Assembly: GCA_963665005.2 (NCBI GenBank) | Contig: CAXXTQ010000001.1 | Span: 124,001 to 188,000 of the forward strand | Source: G963665005 sp963665005 | GTDB taxonomy: Bacteria; Bacillota; Clostridia; Christensenellales; SZUA-584 | Direction of reading: 5' to 3' | Length of the DNA stretch: 64,000 bases | In this document: piece after piece, positions 44,521-53,587 of the stretch | How positions within the stretch are numbered: position 1 is the first letter of the stretch | Layout: each line of letters begins with the position of its first letter | Translations under genes and position numbers: made by a program | The notes under the pieces: generated by a model | Told to the model about the DNA's origin: nothing | Database searches by the model: none | The model's input: only the letters and a program-made list of their open reading frames with translations

Positions 44521-45090
44521 TTATCTCAGCTGGTCAACACTTATTCCGCGAAGCTTAGCGTACTGCTCTGCTGTCTTTAACGCTTTTAGGCCTTCAAGTG
44601 TTGCCTTGACACAATTTGCAGGAGTATTTGACCCTTGCGATTTTGTTTTTATATCTTTAATGCCGGCAAGCTCTAAAACCGCTCTTGCAGGGCCGCCCGC
44701 AATAACGCCGGTACCTTCGGGAGCCGGAAGAAGAAGCACTTTGCCTCTGCCAAAAACACCTATTATCTCATGCGGGATCGTCGTACCGACAATTGGCACA
44801 TCTATAAGATTTTTTTTAGCCTTTTGTACCGCTTTAGAAATAGCATCCGGAATCTCGGTAGCTTTTCCAAGCCCCGCTCCTACCTTGCCTTTTTCGTCTC
44901 CTACAACTACAAGCGCCGTAAAGCGGAAGTTTCTGCCGCCCTTGACAACTTTGGAAACACGGTTTACAAACACCAGCTTTTCTTTGAACTCTTTTTCTTC
45001 CTCGCTTCTAAAGTTCCTTCTGCCGCCGCGCTGTGGCCTTTGCCCGTCATTCTTTTTATCATTTTTTGCGAATGTATCATTTCTTTGCAC
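44521..45090 (-). CDS. rpsE: 30S ribosomal protein S5
   Basis: A 189-residue protein. A basic, low-complexity N-terminal extension (KNDKKNDGQRPQRGGRRNFR) precedes the double-stranded-RNA-binding part (EKLVFVNRVSKVVKGGRNFRF). It acts in 30S decoding fidelity. Confidence 0.97.
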   Translation of the reverse strand: MQRNDTFAKNDKKNDGQRPQRGGRRNFRSEEEKEFKEKLVFVNRVSKVVKGGRNFRFTALVVVGDEKGKVGAGLGKATEIPDAISKAVQKAKKNLIDVPIVGTTIPHEIIGVFGRGKVLLLPAPEGTGVIAGGPARAVLELAGIKDIKTKSQGSNTPANCVKATLEGLKALKTAEQYAKLRGISVDQLR

Positions 45091-45104
45091 CAGATAAACC
45101 TCCT

Positions 45105-45473
45105 TTAAAACTTAAGCCCGGCTTCTCTAGCGCCGTCTGCCAATTTTTGGACTCTTCCCGTATACAGATAGCCGCCTCGGTCGAATACGACCTGCTCTAT
45201 CCCGTTTGCAAGCGCCTGCCGCGCTATCTCAGCGCCGACTAACTTTGCCGCTTCCTGTTTGGTTTTACCTTCTATATCTTTTTTAAGTGAACCGGCCAGC
45301 GTAGAAGCGCTTACCAGCGTCACACCTTTTACATCATCAACAATCTGCGCGTAAATGTGGCTCGTACTGCGGAAAACATTCAACCTCGGCTTTTCGGCAG
45401 TGCCCGATATCTTATTGCGCACGCGAATGTGGCGTCCTTTTCTAATAATGTTTTTATCTTTCTTATTAATCAC
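45105..45473 (-). CDS. rplR: 50S ribosomal protein L18
   Basis: A 122-residue 5S rRNA-binding protein (RNKISGTAEKPRLNVFRS; AREAGLKF end). It uses a GTG start with an AGAGGTGG site. Confidence 0.97.
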   Translation of the reverse strand: MINKKDKNIIRKGRHIRVRNKISGTAEKPRLNVFRSTSHIYAQIVDDVKGVTLVSASTLAGSLKKDIEGKTKQEAAKLVGAEIARQALANGIEQVVFDRGGYLYTGRVQKLADGAREAGLKF

Positions 45474-45488
45474 TTTTTTGCCACCTCT

Positions 45489-46028
45489 CTACATTCCTGT
45501 TTTGCCGACTTTGCGCAGAACAGCTTCGTCCTTGTATCGTATACCTTTGCCCTTATACGGCTCGGGAGGACGTATACCACGAATTTCAGCCGCGATTTCT
45601 CCGACAGCCTGCTTGGATACACCCGAGACTTTTATTTTGTTAGTTCCTTCAACATCGAGCAGGACGCCTTTTTGTTCAGGCACTTCTACAGGATGAGAAT
45701 ATCCTACGTTAAGCACTATTTTATTTCCGCTTTTCTGCACTTTATAACCGACGCCGACGATCTCAAGCGTCTTGCTGAAACCTTCTGTTAATCCGGTTAC
45801 CATGTTAGCAATAAGCGCGCGGGACAAACCGTGCATCGCTCTGTCTCTTTTGGCATCCGAGCTGCGCTTAACAAGCACCTCTGACTCGTTGATATCAACT
45901 TTTATCTCAAAAGGTATTTTCTCGGTAAGCTCACCCTTATTACTTTTTACCCGTACAATGTTTCCCTGCTCCAACGTTACTGTTACGCCGGTTGGAATCA
46001 CTACAGGCATTTTACCTATTCTAGACAT
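45489..46028 (-). CDS. rplF: 50S ribosomal protein L6
   Basis: A 179-residue protein, MSRIGKMPVVIPTGVTVTLE, with the C-terminal signature RPPEPYKGKGIRY. It lies near the factor-binding site of the 50S subunit. Confidence 0.98.
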   Translation of the reverse strand: MSRIGKMPVVIPTGVTVTLEQGNIVRVKSNKGELTEKIPFEIKVDINESEVLVKRSSDAKRDRAMHGLSRALIANMVTGLTEGFSKTLEIVGVGYKVQKSGNKIVLNVGYSHPVEVPEQKGVLLDVEGTNKIKVSGVSKQAVGEIAAEIRGIRPPEPYKGKGIRYKDEAVLRKVGKTGM

Positions 46029-46122
46029 TTTTATCTCCTTACTACAAAAGCGTTATTTACGCCTACTTTGCCGCGCATTTTCAGCGGCGATGCTTTTGAC
46101 AAAACGGTAAAAGATTTTTTTG

Positions 46123-46521
46123 CTACCAGATGTATGCAATAACTTCTCCGCCTATTTCGTTGTCTCTTGCATCTCTGTCCGTCATAATACCATTCGATGT
46201 CGATATTATCGCAACGCCAAGACCGCCCAATACTTTTGGAACGTCGTCTTTTTTCGCGTAAACCCTAAGCCCCGGTTTGCTAATCTTCTTAAGGCCGGTT
46301 ATAACAGGCTCTTCCTTACCGGTATATTTGAGTGTAATGCGAATCACACCCTGCGGGCCTTCGTCTTTATACTCATATCCCTTTATAAAACCTTCTTTGA
46401 GAAGAATTCCGGCAACGGCTTTCTTCATCTTAGAAGCGGGCATATCTATTACCTCATGCTTTGCGACAAGCGCATTGCGAATACGTGTAAGCATATCCGC
46501 GACAGGATCAGTTACAGGCAT
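46123..46521 (-). CDS. rpsH: 30S ribosomal protein S8
   Basis: A 132-residue primary 16S-binding protein (DPVADMLTRIRNALVAKH; C-terminal STSNGIMTDRDARDNEIGGE). A GGAGG site precedes the ATG. In other bacteria S8 regulates the spc operon; no such site was identified here. Confidence 0.98.
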   Translation of the reverse strand: MPVTDPVADMLTRIRNALVAKHEVIDMPASKMKKAVAGILLKEGFIKGYEYKDEGPQGVIRITLKYTGKEEPVITGLKKISKPGLRVYAKKDDVPKVLGGLGVAIISTSNGIMTDRDARDNEIGGEVIAYIW

Positions 46522-46594
46522 TAAAATTACCTCCTTATTTTATCTCAATCAGAGCACTCGTAAAAACTTTTTCAAGTGCCCGGCAGACATTAGC

Positions 46595-46780
46595 CTACCA
46601 GCTTGCCTTTCTCACACCGGGTATCTCGCCTTTATAGGCAAGTTCCCTAAAACATATACGGCAAACACCGTATTTTCTAAGAACAGAGTGCGGCCTTCCG
46701 CAAATACTGCATCTTGTATAGTTTCTTGTAGAGAACTTTGAGCCGCGCTGCTGTTTGTTTATCATCGCTTTTTTAGCCAA
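46595..46780 (-). CDS. rpsN: 30S ribosomal protein S14, zinc-binding type Z
   Basis: A 61-residue short form with CSICGRPHSVLRKYGVCRIC, which holds four zinc cysteines. It lies between rplE and rpsH. Confidence 0.97.
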   Translation of the reverse strand: MAKKAMINKQQRGSKFSTRNYTRCSICGRPHSVLRKYGVCRICFRELAYKGEIPGVRKASW

Positions 46781-46806
46781 TTTCGTACCTCCAGTTCACT
46801 TTTAAG

Positions 46807-47346
46807 TTAACGCTTAAACGGCATTCCGAGCAGCGAGAGTAATTCTCTTGCTTCCTCGTCTGTCCGCGCAGTAGTTACCATAATAATATCCATGCCCCGT
46901 ATCTTGTCTACGTTATCATAAACGATTTCCGGAAAGACAAGCTGTTCTTTAAGGCCCATGGCGAAATTTCCTCTTCCGTCGAACGAAGTCGGAGAAATTC
47001 CCCGAAAGTCTCTCACGCGAGGCAGCGCTACACTCATCAGCCTGTCGGCGAACTCGTACATACGGTTGCCGCGAAGAGTAACTTTTGCGCCGATATTCAT
47101 TCCTTCTCTGACTTTAAAGTTAGCAACGCTCTTTTTGGCTTTTGTTACAACGGGTTTCTGCCCGGCTATGATAGTTAAATCATCTACCGCAGACTCTAAC
47201 CCTTTTGCGTTTTCTTTAGTGTCTCCAAGCCCCATGTTGATAACTATCTTTTCAAGCTTTGGCGCCTGCATCACGTTTTTATAGCCAAATTTCTTCATTA
47301 AAGCGGGTATAACCTCGCTCTTATAAGTATCCTTTAACCTAGGCAT
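46807..47346 (-). CDS. rplE: 50S ribosomal protein L5
   Basis: A 179-residue 5S RNP protein (PRLKDTYKSEVIPALMKKFG; ALPRVRDFRGISPTSFDGRG). Normal length. Confidence 0.98.
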   Translation of the reverse strand: MPRLKDTYKSEVIPALMKKFGYKNVMQAPKLEKIVINMGLGDTKENAKGLESAVDDLTIIAGQKPVVTKAKKSVANFKVREGMNIGAKVTLRGNRMYEFADRLMSVALPRVRDFRGISPTSFDGRGNFAMGLKEQLVFPEIVYDNVDKIRGMDIIMVTTARTDEEARELLSLLGMPFKR

Positions 47347-47362
47347 CAGTCAATATCCTCCC

Positions 47363-47686
47363 TTACTTGTCAAACGTCTCGCCGCATTTTTTGCATACGC
47401 GCACTTTGTTTCCATCTTCTAGCATTTTAAACGCGAGGCGCGTCGCTTTGCCGCATTTTCCGCAGACAAGCATTACTTTGCTGGCATGAACCGGAGCTTC
47501 CTGATGTATTATACCGCCCGGCTTACCCTGCCCTTTTGGTTTCTCGTGCTTGGTAACCATGTTTACCTTTTCGATAATAACCTTATTATTCTTTGGCTCT
47601 GTAATAAGAACTTTGCCTTTTTTGCCTTTTTCTTTTCCAGAGATCACAACAACTTTATCATCTCTTTTAATATGCATTACTGCCAT
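47363..47686 (-). CDS. rplX: 50S ribosomal protein L24
   Basis: A 107-residue assembly-initiator protein with an N-terminal KOW motif (DKVVVISGKEKGKKGKVL). The C-terminal part has two CxxC pairs (CGKCGKATR, CKKCGE). Confidence 0.97.
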   Translation of the reverse strand: MAVMHIKRDDKVVVISGKEKGKKGKVLITEPKNNKVIIEKVNMVTKHEKPKGQGKPGGIIHQEAPVHASKVMLVCGKCGKATRLAFKMLEDGNKVRVCKKCGETFDK

Positions 47687-47703
47687 ATCAGTTTCCTGCC
47701 TTC

Positions 47704-48072
47704 CTATAATACCTCGGGAGCGAGTGAAATTATCTTCATATATTCTTTTTCCCTTAGTTCTCTGGCAACCGGCCCGAATATACGCGTGCCCTGCGGCTGT
47801 TTCTGATCGTCAATAATAACCGCTGCGTTATCGTCAAACCGTATATAAGAACCGTCACTGCGTTTAACGCCGTAAACGCTGCGTACTATTACCGCTTTAA
47901 TAACTTGCTTTTTCTTAACAACTCCGCCCGGAGTCGCCGATTTAACCGACGCTACTATAACGTCACCAATGTTGGCAGTAACTCTTTTGCTTCCGCCAAG
48001 GACTTTTATACACTGTATCTCTTTGGCGCCCGAATTGTCTGCCACTTTCAAGCGTGTTTCGGCTTGTATCAT
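47704..48072 (-). CDS. rplN: 50S ribosomal protein L14
   Basis: A 122-residue protein, MIQAETRLKVADNSGAKEIQ, with the C-terminal IFGPVARELREKEYMKIISL. It contributes to an intersubunit bridge. Confidence 0.98.
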   Translation of the reverse strand: MIQAETRLKVADNSGAKEIQCIKVLGGSKRVTANIGDVIVASVKSATPGGVVKKKQVIKAVIVRSVYGVKRSDGSYIRFDDNAAVIIDDQKQPQGTRIFGPVARELREKEYMKIISLAPEVL

Positions 48073-48100
48073 TATTTACGCCTCCCCTTTATTTTAATGG

Positions 48101-48358
48101 CTATTTAGCGGCCTCAACAACCTCTACAAGCCTCCATCTTTTGTCTTTGCTTAACGGGCGAGTCTCTGTTATAAGGACTTTGTCGCCGATTTTCGCAACA
48201 TTCTTCTCGTCATGCGCTTTATACTTTTTGGTAGAGTTGATTGTCTTACCATAAAGTGAGTGCTTAGACTTTCTTACTATTTTAACTACAATCGTCTTAT
48301 CCATTTTATCGCTAACGACTATACCCGTTCTCGATTTGCGGACTCCTCTATCTGACAT
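48101..48358 (-). CDS. rpsQ: 30S ribosomal protein S17
   Basis: An 85-residue OB-fold protein (KSRTGIVVSDKMDKTIVV). The ATG at 48358 has AGGAGA 6 nt upstream. A longer in-frame TTG at 48379 would overlap rpmC and place codons over the ribosome site, so I rejected it. Confidence 0.96.
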   Translation of the reverse strand: MSDRGVRKSRTGIVVSDKMDKTIVVKIVRKSKHSLYGKTINSTKKYKAHDEKNVAKIGDKVLITETRPLSKDKRWRLVEVVEAAK

Positions 48359-48368
48359 AAGAACTCTC

Positions 48369-48575
48369 CTAACTTTCAACCGCGGCTTTTAGCTCACGTT
48401 CGCGCAGCACCGTCTTTACTCTGGCGATGTCCTTTTTATTCTTTTTAATAACCATAACGTTTCCGAGCGATCCCGTCGCGTTCTGGAAACGCAGGTTAAA
48501 AAGCTCCTGCTTTAAATCTTTTAACTGACCCACTAATTCATCATTCGTCATCTCATGCAGCTTGCTAGCTTTCAT
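48369..48575 (-). CDS. rpmC: 50S ribosomal protein L29
   Basis: A 68-residue helical protein, MKASKLHEMTNDELVGQLKD, located near the exit tunnel. Its ATG at 48575 lies inside the last codons of rplP (11-nt overlap), preceded by GGTGGTGA, so translation of the two genes is probably coupled. Confidence 0.96.
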   Translation of the reverse strand: MKASKLHEMTNDELVGQLKDLKQELFNLRFQNATGSLGNVMVIKKNKKDIARVKTVLRERELKAAVES

Positions 48576-49116
48576 CCTGCTCACCACCTGTTTCTTCTTC
48601 ACCTTCAGCGGCGCCTTCGCCCTCAGCGGCTTCTTCGCCTTCTGCCGGTTCTTCAACTTCTTCTACTACCGTCTTGAATGTTATCTTTGAGAACGCTTCA
48701 TAGTCGAAATCTTCGTTCTTTGCTATCTTACATTTTATAGGAAGCTTATAAGCCCCGAGCTTTAATGCTTCTTTCGCGATTTCTTCGGAAACTCCCGCGA
48801 TTTCGAACATTACTCTTCCCGGTTTTACGACAGCTACCCAATATTCCGGAGAACCTTTACCAGAGCCCATTCTTGTCTCTGCCGGTTTCTCGGTGACCGG
48901 TTTGTGCGGGAAAATCTTTATCCAGACGTGCCCGCCTCTTTTTGTATATCTTGTCATGGCGATACGGGCCGCTTCTATCTGATTGCTCGTTATCCATGCC
49001 GGCTGCATAGCCACAAGACCGTATTCACCGTAGTTTACTGTATTGCCTTTAGTCGCTTTGCCTTTCATTCTTCCACGGTGTACTCTTCTTCTTTTAACCC
49101 TTTTTGGCATTAACAT
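48565..49116 (-). CDS. rplP: 50S ribosomal protein L16 with acidic tail
   Basis: A 183-residue protein from the ATG at 49116, with GGAGG 8 nt upstream. The core (MPKRVKRRRVHRGRMKGKAT; GSGKGSPEYWVAVVKPGRV) is standard and would normally end near residue 140-145. Here about 35 more residues follow that are almost only Glu, Gly and Ala (EEVEEPAEGEEAAEGEG and on to GGEQDES). The tail overlaps rpmC and carries its ribosome site. The start overlaps rpsC by 23 nt. Confidence 0.96.
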   Translation of the reverse strand: MLMPKRVKRRRVHRGRMKGKATKGNTVNYGEYGLVAMQPAWITSNQIEAARIAMTRYTKRGGHVWIKIFPHKPVTEKPAETRMGSGKGSPEYWVAVVKPGRVMFEIAGVSEEIAKEALKLGAYKLPIKCKIAKNEDFDYEAFSKITFKTVVEEVEEPAEGEEAAEGEGAAEGEEETGGEQDES

Positions 49117-49789
49117 CTTTGCTGCCTCCTTCCGACGCCTTAAACTTGTCCCGGAGCGGGTTGCCAAGTATTTCGCCTTTGTATATCCAAACTTTGCAGC
49201 CTATTTTTCCGTACGTTGTATTCGCCTCAGCAAATCCGTAATCGATGTCTGCTCTAATTGTCTGGCAAGGTATAGAACCGTCGTGATATTTTTCATTTCT
49301 CGCTATCTCTGCGCCGTTAAGACGTCCGCTGCACAAAACTTTTATACCTAGCGCTCCGCCTTTCATAGCTCTGCCGATACACTGTTTCATAGCACGGCGA
49401 AACGAAATTCTTCTCTCTAGCTGTGACGCTATATTTTCCGCGACAAGCTGAGCGTCTATATCCGGGCGTTTTACCTCTATAATGTTCAGCACTACGTTTC
49501 TTCCCGTCTGCTTTGAAAGCTGACGCTTTAGCATCTCGACGCCCTGTCCGCCTTTGCCGATAACGATACCCGGTTTTCCGGTATATATGCTTATAGTAAG
49601 CTTGTTTGCCGCTCTTTCGGTTTCTATCTTAGAAATACCGGCTGCATAAAGCTTGCTTTTTAACTGTTTACGAATTTCGCTGTCTTCCTTAAGGTATGCG
49701 GCAAATTCGCCTTTTCTCGCGAACCAGCGTGCATTCCAATCCTTTATAACGCCTACGCGCATTCCATGGGGGTTAACTTTTTGGCCCAT
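49094..49789 (-). CDS. rpsC: 30S ribosomal protein S3
   Basis: A 231-residue protein with KH domain (GKPGIVIGKGGQGVEMLKRQ) and the conserved MGQKVNPHGMRVGVIKDWNA start. It forms the mRNA entry channel. Its end overlaps rplP. Confidence 0.98.
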   Translation of the reverse strand: MGQKVNPHGMRVGVIKDWNARWFARKGEFAAYLKEDSEIRKQLKSKLYAAGISKIETERAANKLTISIYTGKPGIVIGKGGQGVEMLKRQLSKQTGRNVVLNIIEVKRPDIDAQLVAENIASQLERRISFRRAMKQCIGRAMKGGALGIKVLCSGRLNGAEIARNEKYHDGSIPCQTIRADIDYGFAEANTTYGKIGCKVWIYKGEILGNPLRDKFKASEGGSKDVNAKKG

Positions 49790-50188
49790 TTAAGATTCCT
49801 CCTTAACAGCACTGTCGAGTATAATGGTTATATGGCTTGTTCTCTTGCGGATTCTCGAGGCGCGCCCCTGTGCTCTCGGCCGAAATCTTTTAAGAGTAGG
49901 CCCCTGGTCAGCAAACACTTCAGCAACGATCAAATCGTCGCGAAGCAGCCCCTGATTATTCTCTGCATTAGCTATCGCGGAATTAAGCAGCTTTTCTACC
50001 ACCGCGCTCGCTCCCCTCGGAGTGTTTTTGAGAATAGCGATTGCATCTGTTGCGCTTTTTCCCCGAATAAGGTCTATAACCAGCTTGACCTTGCTGGAAG
50101 ACATTCTTACGTATTTAACCTTCGCCGTAGGCCTTTTATCTTTTTGCTCTTTTCTTTTTTCAGCTTTTTCTCTTTGACGAGTTGCCAT
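49790..50188 (-). CDS. rplV: 50S ribosomal protein L22
   Basis: A 132-residue tunnel-lining protein (RMSSSKVKLVIDLIRGKSAT; FRPRAQGRASRIRKRTSHIT). It is directly adjacent to rpsC. Confidence 0.98.
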   Translation of the reverse strand: MATRQREKAEKRKEQKDKRPTAKVKYVRMSSSKVKLVIDLIRGKSATDAIAILKNTPRGASAVVEKLLNSAIANAENNQGLLRDDLIVAEVFADQGPTLKRFRPRAQGRASRIRKRTSHITIILDSAVKEES

Positions 50189-50288
50189 TTATATACTCCT
50201 CTCTCGTCTTGCGGCTTTAGCCTCCGCTGTCATAATGACTGCTTTTGTAGCGCCGCGATTTTTTATATATCTAGAAAATCTTGATTTC

Positions 50289-50567
50289 TTATTTAACGGC
50301 AGACTTTCTGTCGCCCGAATGCCCGCGGAACGTTCTTGTCGGTGCGAACTCTCCGAGCTTGTGTCCTACCATATCCTCTGTCATATATACCGGCACGAAT
50401 TTTCTTCCGTCGTGTACTGCCAGAGTATGCCCTACCATATCCGGAAATATCGTCGATGCCCGAGACCAGGTTTTAATAACGTTTTTTTCGTTTTTTTCGT
50501 TCATCTGCTGCATCTTGGCAAGCAGCTTAGAATCGACATAAGGTCCTTTTTTTACCGATCTACTCAT
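50289..50567 (-). CDS. rpsS: 30S ribosomal protein S19
   Basis: A 92-residue 30S-head protein, MSRSVKKGPYVDSKLLAKMQ, with GHKLGEFAPTRTFRGH. The spacer to rplV is 100 nt, without a visible gene. Confidence 0.98.
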   Translation of the reverse strand: MSRSVKKGPYVDSKLLAKMQQMNEKNEKNVIKTWSRASTIFPDMVGHTLAVHDGRKFVPVYMTEDMVGHKLGEFAPTRTFRGHSGDRKSAVK

Positions 50568-50597
50568 ATTCTAATACTCCTTTTGATTGTCGGTGCT

Positions 50598-51428
50598 CTA
50601 TTTATTCCTTCGCCTTACGATATATTTATCCGAAGGATTCTTCTTGCTTCTCGTTTTGTATCCAAGCGTCGGCTTGCCCCAAGGTGTAACAGGGCCCGGG
50701 CGCCCGATAGGCGATTTACCTTCGCCGCCGCCGTGCGGATGGTCGTTCGGATTCATGACCGAGCCTCTGACCGTCGGACGGAAACCCATATGGCGCTTTC
50801 TTCCCGCTTTACCTATCTGCACGTTGTTTTGGTCTATATTGCCGACCTGGCCGATTGTCGCTTTAGCCGTTAACAATACCATGCGCACTTCGCCCGAAGG
50901 CAGCCTAACCTGTGCGTATTTACCCTCTTTTGCCATTAGCTGAGCAGAGTTGCCTGCGCTTCTTACAAGCTGTCCGCCGCGTCCCGGCTTTAATTCTATA
51001 TTGTGTATGAGCGTTCCCATAGGAATATCTTTTAAGCAAAGCGAGTTACCCGGCTTAATATCTGCGCCTTCGCCAGACATTATTGTATCGCCGACTTTTA
51101 AACCAAACGGAGCTAAAATATATCTTTTTTCACCGTCGGCATAGTATAAAAGCGCTATATTTGCCGTTCTGTTCGGATCGTATTCTATAGTAGAAACTTT
51201 TGCGGGAATACCGTCTTTGTTTCTTTTAAAATCGATAATCCTGTATTTTCTCTTGGCGCCGCCGCCTCTGTGGCGAACGGTGATCCTGCCGTTTACGTTT
51301 CTTCCTGCCGTTCTCTTAACCGGCTCTAAAAGCGACTTTTCGGGAACGGTACACGTGATTTCTTCGTATGCAGAAACCGTCATGCCTCGTCTTCCGGGTG
51401 AAGTCGGTTTATATTTCTTAATCGCCAT
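50598..51428 (-). CDS. rplB: 50S ribosomal protein L2
   Basis: A 276-residue protein. The conserved C-terminal active-site region reads VRGSVMNPNDHPHGGGEGKS, with the histidine near the peptidyl transferase centre. Confidence 0.98.
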   Translation of the reverse strand: MAIKKYKPTSPGRRGMTVSAYEEITCTVPEKSLLEPVKRTAGRNVNGRITVRHRGGGAKRKYRIIDFKRNKDGIPAKVSTIEYDPNRTANIALLYYADGEKRYILAPFGLKVGDTIMSGEGADIKPGNSLCLKDIPMGTLIHNIELKPGRGGQLVRSAGNSAQLMAKEGKYAQVRLPSGEVRMVLLTAKATIGQVGNIDQNNVQIGKAGRKRHMGFRPTVRGSVMNPNDHPHGGGEGKSPIGRPGPVTPWGKPTLGYKTRSKKNPSDKYIVRRRNK

Positions 51429-51448
51429 GATGCTCTTCCCTCCTAAAG

Positions 51449-51742
51449 CTACTGTGCTAACGAATCAAAGAACTCTATAGTCTTAGAATCGCTCGTCAGC
51501 GTAACAAACGCCTTTTTCGTTTCGGGCCTTCGGCCTATATGATAACCCTGTCTTTTAAGCTTGCCGATCTGGCGAAGCGTATTTACATTTTTGACTTTGA
51601 CTCCGAAAACATCTTCTATCGCGTTTTTTATCTGCGTTTTGTTAGCTCTTATGTCCACAATAAACGTATATTTTTTGCCTGCGATATCGTCATAGCTTTT
51701 TTCGGTCAAAACCGGCTTTATTATTATATCTCTCGATTCCAT
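51449..51742 (-). CDS. rplW: 50S ribosomal protein L23
   Basis: A 97-residue tunnel-exit protein (IIIKPVLTEKSYDDIAGKKY; VNTLRQIGKLKRQGYHIGRR), the docking site for trigger factor and SRP. Confidence 0.97.
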   Translation of the reverse strand: MESRDIIIKPVLTEKSYDDIAGKKYTFIVDIRANKTQIKNAIEDVFGVKVKNVNTLRQIGKLKRQGYHIGRRPETKKAFVTLTSDSKTIEFFDSLAQ

Positions 51743-52372
51743 TTAAGCAAAAACCTCCTCGGCTTTTTTAACGGCTTCTTTTGTTATTATAAGCTTGTCA
51801 TAATTAACAAGGTCATATACGTTCACGTTTTCGGCCGCTGATGTTTTAACATCTTTTATGTTTCCTGCTGCGCGGACGACGCTTTCGTCTTTGCCGCTTG
51901 TAACAATAAGCGCTTTTTTTGCTTCGAACTTATTTAATATGTCTGCCATAAGCTTTGTCTTCGCTTCTTTTAGCACAAGCTCGTCAAGTACGATAATATC
52001 TTTATCAGCAACTTTCATTGAAAGCGCGCTTTGAATCGCAAGTTTTTTAACCTTTTTATTAACCTTCTGGCTGTAATCTCTCGGTTTCATTGCAAACGTG
52101 ACTCCGCCCTTTGTCCATATAGGAGAACGCGTTGTGCCGTGACGGGCTCTGCCCGTTCCTTTTTGTCTCCAGGGTTTTGCGCCGCCGCCTTTAACTTCGC
52201 TTCTTGATAACACGCTTTGTGTACCCTGGCGCCTGTTGGCGAGCTGTGCCACAATAACCTGATGCATAACAGCTTCGTTAACTTTTACACCAAATACTTC
52301 GTCTTTAAGATTTATATTTCCGGCGCTGCTGCCGTCTGTTTTATATACCGATACTTTTGGCATCTTCTTCAC
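51743..52372 (-). CDS. rplD: 50S ribosomal protein L4
   Basis: A 209-residue protein with the tunnel loop GGGAKPWRQKGTGRARHGTT. In enterobacteria it also represses the S10 operon by binding the leader RNA; whether it does so here is unknown. Confidence 0.97.
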   Translation of the reverse strand: MKKMPKVSVYKTDGSSAGNINLKDEVFGVKVNEAVMHQVIVAQLANRRQGTQSVLSRSEVKGGGAKPWRQKGTGRARHGTTRSPIWTKGGVTFAMKPRDYSQKVNKKVKKLAIQSALSMKVADKDIIVLDELVLKEAKTKLMADILNKFEAKKALIVTSGKDESVVRAAGNIKDVKTSAAENVNVYDLVNYDKLIITKEAVKKAEEVFA

Positions 52373-52394
52373 TTCCTTTTCTATTGCGTTGCTT

Positions 52395-53030
52395 TTATGA
52401 GTGCTGCTTTACAGCTTTTGTTATAGAAAGCAACCCGCCTCTGGCTCCCGGAACGGCGCCTTTTACGAGCAGTACATTTTTATCTGTATCAATATCTACA
52501 ACTTCTATGTTTTGTACGGTAACGGTCTGTGCACCGCCGTGCCCCGGCATTTTCTTTCCTTTAAAAACTTTTGCGGGATCTGCGCAGGCGCTGATGCTGC
52601 CCGGGCTTCTGTGGTGATGAGAGCCGTGCGACATAGGACCTCTGGCAAAACCATGCCTTGCTATAACGCCCTGGAAACCTTTGCCCTTGGATGTTCCCTG
52701 AACGTCTACGATATCGCCTTTTTCAAATACGTCTACCTTTATCTGCTGTCCAAGTTCGTACGCTGCCGTATCTTCAACATGATATTCGCGAAGATGGCGC
52801 AAAAGCGGAGCACCCGCTTTTTTGATATGCCCGGCGACTGGCTTTGTTACAAGCTTTTCTCTTATGTCGCCAAAGCCAACCTGTATAGCGTTGTATCCAT
52901 CAGTCTCAACTGTCTTTTTTTGTGTAACGACGCAAGGGCCTGCCTGAACAACAGTAACGGGAACTACCGTACCGTCATCTAAAAACAACTGCGTCATTCC
53001 TAGTTTTTTACCTAAAATTGATTTTGTCAT
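52395..53030 (-). CDS. rplC: 50S ribosomal protein L3
   Basis: A 211-residue protein (KKLGMTQLFLDDGTVVPVTV; HGSHHHRSPGSISACADPAK; GKKMPGHGGAQTVTVQN), near the peptidyl transferase centre. Confidence 0.98.
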   Translation of the reverse strand: MTKSILGKKLGMTQLFLDDGTVVPVTVVQAGPCVVTQKKTVETDGYNAIQVGFGDIREKLVTKPVAGHIKKAGAPLLRHLREYHVEDTAAYELGQQIKVDVFEKGDIVDVQGTSKGKGFQGVIARHGFARGPMSHGSHHHRSPGSISACADPAKVFKGKKMPGHGGAQTVTVQNIEVVDIDTDKNVLLVKGAVPGARGGLLSITKAVKQHS

Positions 53031-53043
53031 CCGTCATACCCCC

Positions 53044-53352
53044 CTAGAGCTTTATCTCTATATCTACGCCGGAAGGCAAATCAAGCCTCATCAAAGCGTC
53101 TGTCGTTTTTGATGTTGCTTCCAGAATATCGATAAGCCTCTTGTGCGTCTTTATTTCAAACTGTTCTCTCGAGTCCTTATATTTATGAGGAGCCCGAAGT
53201 ATTGTAATGATCTCTTTTTTTGTCGGCAGCGGAATCGGCCCCGAGACCTTTGCTCCCGTACGTTTAGCCGTATCTACAATTTTCATAGCCGATTGGTCTA
53301 TGAGGTTATAGTCATACGCTTTTAATTTGATTCTTATCTTTTGGCTTGCCAT
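53044..53352 (-). CDS. rpsJ: 30S ribosomal protein S10
   Basis: A 102-residue protein (KIRIKLKAYDYNLIDQSAMK; GPIPLPTKKEIITIL). It is the first gene of the superoperon; neither tuf nor fus precedes it in this genome. Confidence 0.98.
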   Translation of the reverse strand: MASQKIRIKLKAYDYNLIDQSAMKIVDTAKRTGAKVSGPIPLPTKKEIITILRAPHKYKDSREQFEIKTHKRLIDILEATSKTTDALMRLDLPSGVDIEIKL

Positions 53353-53369
53353 CTTTTTTCCTCCCTTAC

Positions 53370-53550
53370 GCTAGCGCCCCTTATACACATAGCCGTGTGT
53401 GTCAATAGTTTATATCCACGGCACTCTCATGCCGCCAAGGTAAACGCCGTCCTGTTTTTAAGGACTTACAGTCTGCGGAAACACCCGAAAAGCGATTTAT
53501 TCGGCAACCTCCCGCATCAACCTGTTTAATTTACGCATCGTTAAAACGCG
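53370..53550 (-). ncRNA. Structured S10-operon leader (candidate r-protein leader RNA)
   Basis: The roughly 200-nt untranslated leader between promoter and rpsJ folds locally. There is a GTCCT/AGGAC hairpin (53449-53465), a CGGCAT-gaga-GTGCCG tetraloop hairpin (53419-53434), an ACACA/TGTGT hairpin close to the gene, and a longer imperfect stem at the 5' side. Similar leaders before rpsJ in Firmicutes are familiar to me as sequence, but I cannot name the Rfam family. Autoregulation by an operon product such as L4 is an inference. Confidence 0.5.
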
Positions 53551-53558
53551 CAATGTGT

Positions 53559-53587
53559 ATTATATTATAAACAAAACTCAAAAGCAA
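53559..53587 (-). promoter_or_regulatory. Promoter of the S10 superoperon
   Basis: On the minus strand TTGCTT (53582-53587), 17 nt and TATAAT (53559-53564). A second TATAAT overlaps just upstream. It is the only strong promoter candidate for the 16-kb block. Confidence 0.7.
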
